This document shows positions 54,991 through 63,722 of a DNA stretch of 64,000 bases, piece after piece. Every line of letters begins with the position of its first letter. Position 1 is the stretch's first letter. Source of the stretch: Gammaproteobacteria bacterium. Its GTDB lineage: Bacteria; Pseudomonadota; Gammaproteobacteria; Steroidobacterales; Rariloculaceae. The stretch is from NCBI GenBank assembly GCA_022819855.1, contig JAJEGN010000005.1, forward strand, positions 195,724-259,723, in the 5' to 3' direction. The notes below the pieces were generated by a model. That model saw nothing but the letters and a program-made list of their open reading frames with translations, searched no databases and was not told where the DNA came from. Made by a program: the position numbers and the translations under genes.

Positions 54991-57342
54991 CTACAGTCCG
55001 TTCGGATCGATATCGATCGCCCAGCGGACCCGGCGTGCCTCCGGCCACGCACGCGACGCGCCGGCGACGATACCGACGAGCCGGTGCAATGGCGGGCGCT
55101 TACCGGACTGCAGGATGAGCTGCGCCCGGTAGCGGCCGGCCAGGCGTTCCATCGGTGCGGCGGCCGGTCCGAGCACCCGAACGTCCTCCGCATGCTCGCG
55201 GGCAGTGGCGCCGATTCGGCGCAGGTAGCGGTATACCGTGTCACGGTCGTGCGCTTCGGCACGCCAGACGGCGACATGCGAGTAGGGGGGCCAGTCCGCC
55301 AGTCTGCGTTCGGCGAGCGCGAGCTTCGCGAACGCCGCGTAGTCCTGATCGACGAGCGCCGCGAGCAGTGCGTGCCGCGGATAGTGCGTCTGGATCACGA
55401 CCTCGCCGGGCCGATCCCTGCGTCCGGCGCGGCCGGCCACCTGGACGATCGTCTGGGCGAGGCGCTCCTCGCTCCTGAAGTCCGTTCCGAGCAGGCCCTG
55501 ATCGGCGTTGACAATGCCGACGAGCGTGACGCGCGGGAAGTCGTGCCCCTTGGTCAGCATCTGCGTGCCGACGATGATATCGGTCTCGCCGCGCTCGACT
55601 TCGCCAAGTACGGTCGCCAACGCGCCGCGGGTTCGCGAGACATCCCGGTCGAGCCGCGCGATGCGCCTGTCGGGATAAAGTGCTTTCAGCGCGTCGCTCA
55701 CGCGCTGCGTGCCGGCGCCGACGGCTACCCGTTCGTTGCCGCAGGTCGGACAGGTCCAGTGCAGCATGGCCTCGCGGCCGCAGTGGTGACAGCGCAGGCG
55801 CCCGGATCCGGCATGTACGGTCATGCGGGCGTCGCAGCGCCCGCATTCCTCGGTGACGGTGCATTCCGCGCAAAACAGTACCGGTGCGAACCCGCGCCGA
55901 TTGAGGAACAGCAACACCTGGTCGCCGCGCTCGAGGTGGCGGTCGATCCGGGTAACGAGCGGTGTGGAGAGTCCGTGGCGGCTCGCGTGCATGTTGAGGT
56001 CGATGGTTCGGACCGAAGGCACGCCGGCCGCGCCGATCCGCTTCGGCATCGTCAGCAGGCGGTAGCGCCGTTCGAGCGCGTTGCGGTAGCTCTCGAGCGA
56101 CGGCGTCGCCGAAGCGAGCAGGACGGGTACTCCGAGCCGGCGCGCCCTGACGACCGCGAGGTCGCGCGCAGAGTAACGAAAGCCGCGTTCCTGTTTGTAG
56201 GCGGGGTCGTGCTCCTCGTCGACGATGATGAGTCCGGCCGTCGGCAGCGGGGCGAAGACGGCCGAACGCGTGCCGACGATGAGCCGCGCCTGTTGCCGGT
56301 AGGCCCGCCGCCACGCGTCGTGGCGATCCCGGTCCGTGAGCCCGGAGTGAAGTATCGCGAGTTCTTCGCCGAAGCGGCGGCTCAGCCGCTCAACGAGCTG
56401 GGGCGTGAGGCTGATCTCGGGCACGAGCAGCAGCGTCTGCCGGCCGGCGTCGAGTTGCTCCCGGATCAGGCGCAGGAAGATCTCGGTCTTGCCGCTTGCC
56501 GTGACGCCGTGCAGCAGAAAGACCTTGAAGCCCGGATCCGTTGCGGCGATCGCATCGAGTGCGCGGGTCTGGTCCGCCGTGAGATCAGGGAGCGGCTCCG
56601 TCGTCCGGGTGGGCGGATGTGATCCGGCGTCGGGGGATGGCGGTTGCGAACCGGCCGATTCGGTTGGTGCGCTTCCACCGGAATCGGATGGTGGTTCGCC
56701 ACTGCTGCCGGTCCGTGAGCCGGCCGAAGCACCGGCAGCCTCGCTGCCGGCCTTGCCTGCATCCGGCGTGCACGGCTCGATCCAGCCCTTCGCCGTGAGC
56801 CGCCTGACGACGTCGGGGCTCAAGCCGGCACGCCTGAGTTCGGTCTCGGTAGCGAGCGGCTGCTGACTCAGGAGGCTCAGACAACGTGCCTGCTGCGGCG
56901 CGCGTCCGGCCACCCGGTCCAGCGGTTGCGCGCCGCCCTCTGGCGTGAGCTGCCAGGCACGCTCGATCGGCCCGTCGAGGGACCGTCCCTTGCGAAGCAG
57001 GGTCGGCAAGGCATGACTGAGGACTTCGCCGATCGGATGGTGGTAGTAGTGTGACGCCCAGCGCAGCGTCGCGAGCAGTTCGTCGCCGATGACCGGTCGC
57101 GCGTCGATGCGTTTGAGCACGGGTTTCAGCTTGTCCGCCGGCAGCATCGTCGCCGCGGGATGTTCGAGCACGATACCGACCCGCTCGCCCTTGCCGAACG
57201 GCACCCGAACGCGCGCGCCGGCCGGCGGCGGCGCCCCGCCTGCGGTCCACAGGTAATCGAAGCCGTCGGACAGCGGAACGGGAACCGCGACACGAACCAG
57301 TGGCCGGACGGCGGGCTGCGATGGAACGGCGAACTTGGACAA
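54991..57342 (-). CDS. priA: Primosomal protein N' (replication restart helicase PriA)
   Basis: About 783 residues with a TTG start at 57342 (LSKFAVPSQPAVRPLVRVAVPVPL, abbreviated). The N-terminal 3'-DNA-binding domain is followed by winged helix, Walker A (LHGVTASGKTEIF), DEEHDPAYKQ, SATPSLES, and two zinc sites with eight cysteines (CAEC, CGRC, CHHC, CPTC). The helicase C-terminal motifs ILVGTQMLTKGHDFPRVTLVG (abbreviated) and QVAGRAGR are intact. A linker near residues 190-247 is Ser/Gly/Pro-rich, making it longer than the 732-residue E. coli protein. The frame continues open to 58194 over the HNH gene, but that part is shadow. Confidence 0.94.
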   Translation of the reverse strand: MSKFAVPSQPAVRPLVRVAVPVPLSDGFDYLWTAGGAPPPAGARVRVPFGKGERVGIVLEHPAATMLPADKLKPVLKRIDARPVIGDELLATLRWASHYYHHPIGEVLSHALPTLLRKGRSLDGPIERAWQLTPEGGAQPLDRVAGRAPQQARCLSLLSQQPLATETELRRAGLSPDVVRRLTAKGWIEPCTPDAGKAGSEAAGASAGSRTGSSGEPPSDSGGSAPTESAGSQPPSPDAGSHPPTRTTEPLPDLTADQTRALDAIAATDPGFKVFLLHGVTASGKTEIFLRLIREQLDAGRQTLLLVPEISLTPQLVERLSRRFGEELAILHSGLTDRDRHDAWRRAYRQQARLIVGTRSAVFAPLPTAGLIIVDEEHDPAYKQERGFRYSARDLAVVRARRLGVPVLLASATPSLESYRNALERRYRLLTMPKRIGAAGVPSVRTIDLNMHASRHGLSTPLVTRIDRHLERGDQVLLFLNRRGFAPVLFCAECTVTEECGRCDARMTVHAGSGRLRCHHCGREAMLHWTCPTCGNERVAVGAGTQRVSDALKALYPDRRIARLDRDVSRTRGALATVLGEVERGETDIIVGTQMLTKGHDFPRVTLVGIVNADQGLLGTDFRSEERLAQTIVQVAGRAGRRDRPGEVVIQTHYPRHALLAALVDQDYAAFAKLALAERRLADWPPYSHVAVWRAEAHDRDTVYRYLRRIGATAREHAEDVRVLGPAAAPMERLAGRYRAQLILQSGKRPPLHRLVGIVAGASRAWPEARRVRWAIDIDPNGL

Positions 57343-57606
57343 GGCTCTGGACCGGACAGTAGATGTCGTGACGGGGATGCTCGAAAGGGGGATATGGTAA
57401 TCCGCAGAGCAGCCGACCGGCGGCAGGACCGTGAGAGGGTCGAAACAGGCTCCCCGTTCGGTCGGAGACGTTTTCCCCTCCGTGCGACTTCGGGGTGGTC
57501 GCCCCCGTCTCGCCATCGCCTGTGTATCGAAACCGCAACGTAACGAAACCGGTTGATAATTCTCGCGGTCTCGGTGAAACTTGCGACCCGGCACAGGTAG
57601 CGAACG
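57343..57606. other. Divergent intergenic region priA/HNH
   Basis: 264 bp between divergently transcribed priA and the HNH gene. A GATAAT hexamer at 57555-57560 could be a -10 element for the HNH gene, but no convincing -35 is seen. No gene or repeat recognised. Confidence 0.35.
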
Positions 57607-58239
57607 ATGGACTTCCAGTCTCACATTTTTTCGCAGGAAGTGTTGCGTACCGACATCGCCGGTATGCCGCTGGAGTGGATCGACTACCGGGCCGCCGCAT
57701 CGCTCTACCATGGCGGCCAGGTGGCCTACTGCTGCGGATCGCCGATCTACCGCGTGCGCGGCGGCTACAACGCGGTCACGGGACTGCGCAGCGTCATCGA
57801 GGTCAGCTCGATCGTCGCAACCCGCGGCGACACCCGGAAGGTCGACGACAATCGCGGCCGCTACACGCCACCCCTGAACAACCGCACGCTCTTCAAGCGC
57901 GACGCGAACATCTGCATGTATTGTGCGACGCGGTTCCCGACGTCGGCGCTGACCAGGGACCACGTGACCCCGCTCAGCCGCGGCGGCAGCGACACCTGGC
58001 CGAACGTCGTGGCGGCGTGCCGGCGCTGCAACAACCACAAGGGCGGCCGGTCGCCGGAGGCAGCGGGCATGCAGCTCGTGGCCGTTCCGTTCACGCCGAC
58101 CTACGCCGAGTACATCTTCCTCAAGGGTCGCCGGATTCTCGCCGACCAGATGGAGTACCTGCTCAGCCACTTCCCGCGGACCAGCCCGCTGCACGCCCGC
58201 CTGAACGGCGACCTGGCGTGGGCCGGCGCCGTTCGCTGA
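57607..58239 (+). CDS. HNH endonuclease family protein
   Basis: 210 residues. Central HNH module: zinc-binding CMYC and CRRC pairs (residues about 100-103 and 139-142) enclose RDHVTPLSRGGSDTWPNVVAA, giving the D-H, N and (CNNHKG) H of the beta-beta-alpha-metal fold. N-terminal ~90 residues form a beta-rich domain of unknown role. HNH proteins of this size and layout are widespread, solitary chromosomal genes in proteobacteria and not obviously part of a restriction system. AGGTAGCG lies just before the ATG. A possible role is DNA repair or defence; nothing in the context decides. Confidence 0.9.
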   Translation: MDFQSHIFSQEVLRTDIAGMPLEWIDYRAAASLYHGGQVAYCCGSPIYRVRGGYNAVTGLRSVIEVSSIVATRGDTRKVDDNRGRYTPPLNNRTLFKRDANICMYCATRFPTSALTRDHVTPLSRGGSDTWPNVVAACRRCNNHKGGRSPEAAGMQLVAVPFTPTYAEYIFLKGRRILADQMEYLLSHFPRTSPLHARLNGDLAWAGAVR

Positions 58240-58262
58240 CTGCGCGTCGGCACCAAGAGCGC

Positions 58263-59132
58263 ATGGCGCTCGACCAGGTTCTCGACGACCTTCAACGCGA
58301 AGCCGGCATCGCCCGCCTGGGTGAGGTACGCGCTGTCGGCGGCGGCAGCATCAACCGGGCGTTCAGGGTCGAGAGCGGCGCCGGGCCGGTATTCGTCAAG
58401 GTCAATACACGCCAGAGTGCCGACATGTTCGCGGCGGAGGCGGCCGGGCTCGAAGCGATTCGCGAAGCGCGGGCCGTCGCGACTCCGGTTGTGGTCGCGC
58501 TCGGCGAGACCGGCGAACATGCCTGGCTCGCGCTCGAATGGATCGACTTCGTGGCCAACGCGCAGCCAGCGGCCGAGCGTCTCGGACGCGAACTCGCCGC
58601 GATGCACGCGGTCACCGGCGAGCACTTCGGCTGGCATCGCGACAACACGATCGGCTCGACGCCGCAGCCGAACACGCCGACGGAAGAGTGGATCGATTTC
58701 TGGCGTGACCATCGGCTCGGCCACCAACTCGAGCTCGCCGTGCGCAGGGGACTGCCGGGCGACAGCGAACGCCGGCTGACGGCGTTGCTTGGCGGGCTCG
58801 ATCAGTACTTCGACGGCTACCGGCCAGAGTCCTCACTACTGCACGGCGATCTCTGGGGCGGCAACTGGGGCGCGACCCGAGACGGCATACCTTACATATA
58901 CGATCCCGCCGTCTACTTCGGCGACCGCGAGGCGGACCTCGCGATGACGCGGTTGTTCGGCGGATTCGGCGAGAAGTTCTACGAGGCTTATCAGGCGGTG
59001 TGGCCGCTGGCGCCGGGCTGGGAACGCCGGGTGGCACTCTACAACCTCTACCATCTTGTCAACCATTTCAATCTGTTCGGGACAGGGTATCTTGGGAGGA
59101 TCGAGGACGTGTTGCGGGAGCTTGGACGGTAG
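58263..59132 (+). CDS. Fructosamine kinase family protein
   Basis: 289 residues. Bacterial fructosamine-3-kinase/ketosamine-3-kinase (YniA-like), which phosphorylates glycated lysines or small ketosamines so that they fall apart. Marks: RAVGGGSINRAFRV (N-terminal glycine loop), FVKVN, WLALEWIDF, NTIGSTPQPNTPTEEWIDFWRD (abbreviated), the catalytic LLHGDLWGGNWG and YDPAVYFGDREADLAMT. ATG 58263 lies 23 bp after the HNH stop, so the genes may be co-transcribed. Frames reaching further upstream are shadows of the HNH gene. Confidence 0.93.
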   Translation: MALDQVLDDLQREAGIARLGEVRAVGGGSINRAFRVESGAGPVFVKVNTRQSADMFAAEAAGLEAIREARAVATPVVVALGETGEHAWLALEWIDFVANAQPAAERLGRELAAMHAVTGEHFGWHRDNTIGSTPQPNTPTEEWIDFWRDHRLGHQLELAVRRGLPGDSERRLTALLGGLDQYFDGYRPESSLLHGDLWGGNWGATRDGIPYIYDPAVYFGDREADLAMTRLFGGFGEKFYEAYQAVWPLAPGWERRVALYNLYHLVNHFNLFGTGYLGRIEDVLRELGR

Positions 59133-59286
59133 ATCGCGCCGATGTGTCGGTTTGCTTTGGACGGACAATCGCCTTTGGCAGGCGCTGCGCGGTTGCGCGG
59201 GAAGGTCCGGATGGCGACCTTGATCCGAGCCCACGCAGGAGCCAGTTTCTGACAGACTTGGCGGGTTCACGATTTGCGGACCCGGA

Positions 59287-59784
59287 GTGAGCAGCAATCC
59301 GATGGGTTGTAGTATCAGGCGAGCGTACAGTTCCGATGCAGCGGCGGCATGCGACGTCGTACGGCGCTCCATGATCGAACTATGCACGGAGGATCATCGC
59401 GGCGATCCGAAGGTGCTGACCTGGTGGCTCGAAAACAAGACGGCCGCCAATTTCGAGGCCAGGATCGCTTCCGATCGCAACGTGGCGCTGGTAGCGGAGC
59501 GAGAGGGGCAAATCGTCGGGTTTGGTCTGATGGACCGATCCGGCTTCATCGCACTGCTTTACGTCTCGCCGGATGCCCGCTTCTGCGGCGCCAGCAAGGC
59601 GCTTCTGGCAGCGCTCGAGGAAGAAGCGCTCGCTGCCGGGGTTCGGGAGATGAAACTCGAGAGCACCAACACCGCGCTGCGTTTCTACACCGATGCCGGC
59701 TACTCGCCCGACGGCGATCCGAGGCGAGAGCCCTGCGGGACATATTGCCACCCCATGACTCGAAGAATCGGTCCCGGCGCGTAA
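59287..59784 (+). CDS. GNAT-family acetyltransferase
   Basis: 165 residues. Acetyl-CoA-dependent N-acetyltransferase fold: beta strands ALVAEREGQIVGFGLMDRSG and LLYVSPDARFCGASKALLAALEEEA (abbreviated; the pyrophosphate-binding loop normally Q/R-x-x-G-x-G/A is CGASKA here), then LESTNTALRFYTDAGY. Substrate unknown. GTG 59287 has GGAG close by; ATG 59302 is an alternative. It follows the fructosamine kinase by 154 bp and converges with the aldolase gene with 15 bp between stops. Confidence 0.85.
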   Translation: MSSNPMGCSIRRAYSSDAAAACDVVRRSMIELCTEDHRGDPKVLTWWLENKTAANFEARIASDRNVALVAEREGQIVGFGLMDRSGFIALLYVSPDARFCGASKALLAALEEEALAAGVREMKLESTNTALRFYTDAGYSPDGDPRREPCGTYCHPMTRRIGPGA

Positions 59785-59799
59785 CCGCGTCCGGCGCGC

Positions 59800-60561
59800 T
59801 CAGCCGCGCCAGGAAGGATCCTCCCGGTCGAGGATTTCCTGAAGCTCGCGGAAGTGGTCATCGCTCAGGTCGGGATAGTCGAGCCATTGTCGCGCCGTCT
59901 TCGCGGCCACCCGGTCTGAAACGATGCGCAGTTCCTGGCCGGTCTGGAGCGCCGCGATGTAGGTCGAGCAGGCGCGCTCAAAGTAGTAGAGGTCGTCGAA
60001 CGTCCGGGCGACCGTCTCACCGAGCGCCATCACCCCGTGGTTGCGCAGCAGGACAATCGGGTTGTCTCCCACGAGCTCGGCTATGCGTTCGGCCTCGTCG
60101 TCGAGGGCCATGCCGTCGAAGCCGTCGTCGATGCTCACGCGTTGCCAGAATCGCATCGCGTTGATGTCGATGGGCGGTAGCGTCGGATCGGCGAGGCAGG
60201 CAAGCACCGCCGCATTTCTCGAGTGCACATGAAGTACGCACCTGGCATGCGGAACGTGCCGGTGGATGCTTCCATGCAGCGCCCAGGCCGTCGGATCCGG
60301 TGCATCCGGCCGCCTCATCTCGCGCTTGTCTTCGGCATCGAGCAGCAGGAGCTCGCTCGCCTTGATGCGCGAGAAATGGCGGCCGCGCGGGTTCATGAGG
60401 AACTTCGTTCCCGCTTCGTCTACCGCGAGGCTGAAGTGGTTGGCGACCGACTCGTGCATGTCCAGGCGGGCCGCCCAGCGGAAAGCACAGGCCAGCGCGA
60501 TCCGCTCATCCTCGAAGTCCATGCCGGGCCTGTCGAACACGGCGGGTCTGGCAGGCGTCAT
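59800..60561 (-). CDS. Class II aldolase/adducin family protein
   Basis: 253 residues. AraD/FucA fold: VANHFSLAV, GTKFLMNPRGRHFSRI, HGSIHRHVPHARCVLHVHSRN (abbreviated; the HVHS pair and a later RNHGVMALGET histidine form the zinc site), and ending FDDLYYFERACSTYI. These proteins act as aldolases, epimerases or of unknown function. The catalytic acid of true fuculose aldolase cannot be assigned with confidence. It may be co-transcribed with genes further right on the minus strand (60673-62144), though 111 bp separate it. Confidence 0.88.
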   Translation of the reverse strand: MTPARPAVFDRPGMDFEDERIALACAFRWAARLDMHESVANHFSLAVDEAGTKFLMNPRGRHFSRIKASELLLLDAEDKREMRRPDAPDPTAWALHGSIHRHVPHARCVLHVHSRNAAVLACLADPTLPPIDINAMRFWQRVSIDDGFDGMALDDEAERIAELVGDNPIVLLRNHGVMALGETVARTFDDLYYFERACSTYIAALQTGQELRIVSDRVAAKTARQWLDYPDLSDDHFRELQEILDREDPSWRG

Positions 60562-60672
60562 CGCATCCCCCCAGGTTCGAATGTACAGCTCGCTACAGTA
60601 GCTGGCCTGGGATATGCCTGTCCATCGAGTCGTTCGGCGGCTCGCGCGATCCCGGCTCAGCGAAATACGCCG

Positions 60673-61113
60673 CTAGTAGCCGCTCGCTCGCGCCTTGAGC
60701 GCTACCGCCATCGCGTTGAAGCCACGGCGGATGGCTCGGCCGTACAGCAACACGATCACCGGAGTAAGCACGCCGTTGAGTGAATCGGTGGTGCGATAGC
60801 GGCAGCGCGACTCATCCAGGCTTTCCAGGCGCTGTTCGCGGCGGGCGGTCAGGAGCCAGGACGCGCCCATGGTCACGCCCCAGACCAGCAACGTCGGCGG
60901 TTCGATGATCTCGATCCGTGCCGTCGGCCTTAGTCGGAAAGGCCCGTAAACGACGTGTAGACTCACCGACGCGCCGATCTCGAGATTCGCGTCCACGCGC
61001 GTAGTGAAGGGGTTCCACTCACCGTATCGTTCGAAATCGGTCAGGACTTCCCACGCGCGCTCGATGGGCGCTTCGATGTCAACCGCGTCCGACCTGATCG
61101 CATGGCGGAACAT
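60673..61113 (-). CDS. SRPBCC/START-like protein
   Basis: 146 residues. Starts FRHAIRSDAVDIEAPIERAWEVLTDFERYGEWNPFTTRV (abbreviated): the SRPBCC pattern of a long C-terminal helix over a beta sheet forming a hydrophobic ligand pocket. Strands ASVSLHVVYG, ARIEIIEPPTLLVWGV follow; the C-terminal helix is RRGFNAMAVALKARA. Such proteins bind lipids, polyketides or aromatic rings. It lies 5 bp after the SDR stop on the same strand, so the two are one transcription unit. The longer in-frame start at 61818 overlaps SDR coding sequence in another frame. Confidence 0.82.
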   Translation of the reverse strand: MFRHAIRSDAVDIEAPIERAWEVLTDFERYGEWNPFTTRVDANLEIGASVSLHVVYGPFRLRPTARIEIIEPPTLLVWGVTMGASWLLTARREQRLESLDESRCRYRTTDSLNGVLTPVIVLLYGRAIRRGFNAMAVALKARASGY

Positions 61114-61118
61114 GTTGG

Positions 61119-62144
61119 CTAGCCGTGCTCGATGCCCATCGAGCCGCCCGCCGCATGCTTGTCGATCATCGCCTCGCTGAGTTCCCAGAGCTTCGCGCCG
61201 GTGGCCTCGTCCCGGGCGTGAGGGGACGGGGGCTTTTCGCTGAACACATGCAGGTAAACGCCGGTGCGTTCGCCCATCTCGTCCGCGCAGCACAGGTAGA
61301 TGACCGGCCGGGCGGCCTTGTCGGGCGCTGTGAAAAACAGTCTCGAAACGGGCCAGGTCAGTAGTCTCAGCAGCAACGGCGCGTCGCGCACGATTCCCGT
61401 ACGGACGGCTCCGGGACAGAGCGAGTTCACGGCAACCCGGGTCTCCCCCTCGGAATTGAGCCGGCGCGACAGTTCCTGGGCGTAGGTGCAAAGGCGCAGC
61501 TTGCTGTCGGCGTAGTGCTTGAGGCTGTCTCTCAAGCCATAGTCGGTAAACGCGCCGAAGGTCTGAAAGTCGATGGGTCCCGCGGAGCGGTGCGATTCGG
61601 AGCCGACGACCACGATGCGCGGCCGCTGCTCCGCATTCGCGGAGGGTTGAATCAGCCCATCGGACAGCAGCCGGTCGATCAGGGCGCGGTTGGCCAGAAA
61701 GTGGACCGCGAACATCATCTCGTAACCCTGCGGGGACCTCCGGGCGCGTCGCGGTATCAGACCGGCATTCAGGACGATGATGTCCAGCCGCCGGCCTTGC
61801 TGCTTGAGCGTGTCGCAAAGCTCATGCACGGAATCGAGGTCCGCGAGGTCCACCTTGAGCATTTCCACGAGCTTCGAGCCCGACCTGCGACTCACGTCCT
61901 GGCCGGCTTCCGGGTGGCCGCTGCGGCAGGCCATGAGCACGCGGCCGCCGCGCCTGGCGAGGTCGATCGCCACGGCCTTGCCCAGCCCGCTGTTGGCGCC
62001 CGTGACGAGGCAGACCTTGCCGTCGATGCGGACGCTGTCCGGCAGAGGCCCGATCCTGTCCTTGTGCGCGAATCGATCTGCGACGGCGCCGTATACGGCG
62101 CCGCCGAGCGTCGTGTAGTCCCTGGATTGTTTATCGGTCTGCAT
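61119..62144 (-). CDS. Short-chain dehydrogenase/reductase
   Basis: 341 residues from ATG 62144, with GGAG 5 bases upstream. Rossmann motif LVTGANSGLGKAVAIDLA, DLADLDSV, VLNAGLIP (NAG), catalytic serine in VVVGSESHRSAG and HYADSKLRL (Y-x-x-x-K). An N-terminal extension of about 55 residues and a C-terminal region HVFSEKPPSPHA are extra compared with minimal SDRs, resembling retinol-dehydrogenase or WWOX-type members that act on lipophilic alcohols. Neighbours with a lipid-binding START-like protein, a sulfotransferase and a sterol reductase fit a hydrophobic substrate. Confidence 0.9.
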   Translation of the reverse strand: MQTDKQSRDYTTLGGAVYGAVADRFAHKDRIGPLPDSVRIDGKVCLVTGANSGLGKAVAIDLARRGGRVLMACRSGHPEAGQDVSRRSGSKLVEMLKVDLADLDSVHELCDTLKQQGRRLDIIVLNAGLIPRRARRSPQGYEMMFAVHFLANRALIDRLLSDGLIQPSANAEQRPRIVVVGSESHRSAGPIDFQTFGAFTDYGLRDSLKHYADSKLRLCTYAQELSRRLNSEGETRVAVNSLCPGAVRTGIVRDAPLLLRLLTWPVSRLFFTAPDKAARPVIYLCCADEMGERTGVYLHVFSEKPPSPHARDEATGAKLWELSEAMIDKHAAGGSMGIEHG

Positions 62145-62224
62145 GGTTCTCCGCCGTTTCTCGTGTCTGTTCCCGGTGCCTGAGTCCGGTGCTTGTACCT
62201 GATGGCTGTCCTGCCGCGACCCGG

Positions 62225-63514
62225 TCAAACGTCCGCAAGTCCCCGAGCTTCATCCGGAATCCGATAGACGCGGGTGTAGAACTCGAAATCCCGATCGATT
62301 CGCTCGGCGTCGAGTCCAAAATCGCCGAGGGAATAGACGTGTTTCCCATGGCGATCCTTGACATCGCCGCTCAGCGCCTCCTGCGCAGAGCGCTCGGAGG
62401 CTTCGTCGAACTCGATCGCGGCGCAGCGGTAGATTCTTCGCAGCTCGTCGATCGGATGCTTCAGCAGATCGTAGTAGGACACGTCGATGGAGGCGCCGGC
62501 GCTGCGGGAATATCGGACCGCGATGGACCGTTCGAGCACGCGGCGCATCTTCGGTACCCAGTGTGCGGCGATTTCGCGAGCGTCCACGCGGTCACTGAGA
62601 ATGCCCCGGCCGTGCGCCACCATGCTGCAGAACGACGCGAGCGCCCGCTTCGGGTCGCGGTGGGTCTGAACGACCGATGTCCTCGGCAGCACGCGCAGCG
62701 CCACGTCGAGGTGTTCCAGGTGGTTGGGCGTCTTGAGAACCCAGTTCCGGCCGGGCCGCTGCCACTGCAACACCTTGAGCATCGTGAGCAGATACTCGTA
62801 GCTCCGCGTGTGATCCTGCTTCTCGAGCCACTCCGAGTAACTCGGGACATGCATCATCGCTTCCGGCGACTGGCTCATGAACGAGAGGTCGAGGAGAAAA
62901 ACGTCCTCTTCCGGCGCGTCGTGGGCCAGCGGGTGAATGGCGGCGAATTCCGGTGCGAGATACGCGATCGCCTTCTCGGCTCGCCTGGCCGCCGCGAGCC
63001 TCGCACTCGGGTTGCCCTGCGTCTCGCGGGGGAGCGGGACGGGATTGAGCGCCTCCCAGGCCTTGAGCGAACGGATGGCCGGGTCCGCTGCGATCAGCCG
63101 GTGCAAGCTGGTCGTTGCGGTCCGCTGCAGGCCGGTGATGAGAACGATCCGGCCGAGCTCGAGGTCGAGAATTTCCGGGTGCTGGCTGATGAGACGCTCG
63201 GCGAGCAGCCGCGTCGCGAGCGCCGACACGATTCTCGACCGCTGTACGGCGTAACCCACCGTGGTCAGGTTCGCTTCCTCGTTGATCGACTTCACGAGGA
63301 CAGCCAGCGGTTCGCGAAACCACTCGTCGCCGAAGTCCGACAGCCCCGTCTTCCTTCGGGCAGCGTCGATTATCCTGTCGACGTCGAGGCGACCGCCGAG
63401 GCCCGCCTTGCGCGCGAGGCGGCCTGCACGATTGGCAAGGGCGACACGGAACGGGCGATACGGCTTCGTATAGTCGGTCGACGTCTGCCGCGATTTCGCT
63501 TCCTGCCCGCTCAT
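62225..63514 (-). CDS. Sulfotransferase family protein
   Basis: 429 residues. PAPS-dependent sulfotransferase fold: 5'-phosphosulfate loop VLITGLQRTATTSLHRLIAADP (abbreviated), a TPNHLEH strand, and the 3'-phosphate-binding VVQTHRDPKRALASFCSM. It likely transfers sulfate to a small hydrophobic or glycan acceptor; sulfotransferases of this size are common for lipids and natural products. ATG 63514 overlaps the stop of a DUF1214-like remnant. The SDR gene begins 80 bp downstream on the same strand. Confidence 0.85.
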   Translation of the reverse strand: MSGQEAKSRQTSTDYTKPYRPFRVALANRAGRLARKAGLGGRLDVDRIIDAARRKTGLSDFGDEWFREPLAVLVKSINEEANLTTVGYAVQRSRIVSALATRLLAERLISQHPEILDLELGRIVLITGLQRTATTSLHRLIAADPAIRSLKAWEALNPVPLPRETQGNPSARLAAARRAEKAIAYLAPEFAAIHPLAHDAPEEDVFLLDLSFMSQSPEAMMHVPSYSEWLEKQDHTRSYEYLLTMLKVLQWQRPGRNWVLKTPNHLEHLDVALRVLPRTSVVQTHRDPKRALASFCSMVAHGRGILSDRVDAREIAAHWVPKMRRVLERSIAVRYSRSAGASIDVSYYDLLKHPIDELRRIYRCAAIEFDEASERSAQEALSGDVKDRHGKHVYSLGDFGLDAERIDRDFEFYTRVYRIPDEARGLADV

Positions 63515-63690
63515 TGCTGAAAAAGCCTCCAGGTGCTGCGAGCCTGGCGGCTCACCAGTTCCATCCAGTAGTTATTTACCCGAAAACTCCAGCGTTCGCA
63601 CTCCGGTGGCGTGAGTTCGATCGGCAGGGCCTCGTCCTTGGCCAACTCCCGGTGGCTGAGATGGTAGACGATGTTGGGATCGCCCCGTTC
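63511..63690 (-). pseudogene. Remnant of a DUF1214-type protein
   Basis: About 58 codons encode GDPNIVYHLSHRELAKDEAL and IELTPPECERWSFRVNNYWME, the conserved C-terminal core of DUF1214 proteins. No ATG, GTG or TTG in frame lies close upstream, and 63723 onward is already the sterol reductase coding region in another frame. The similarity stops after NNYWME, where the usual ESLDY continuation is replaced by unrelated residues and a stop that overlaps the sulfotransferase ATG. Both ends are therefore missing, which points to a decayed gene rather than a small functional one. Confidence 0.45.
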
Positions 63691-63722
63691 GGGCCGATCT
63701 GCAGTTGTCTCATCACGGGCGT

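Noticed and set aside
57343..58194. N-terminal extension of priA across the HNH gene
   Set aside because: Overlaps a clear divergent gene on the other strand and lacks PriA similarity.
60575..60590. GTTCGAAT similar to a tRNA T-loop
   Set aside because: No acceptor, D or anticodon arms around it; chance match.
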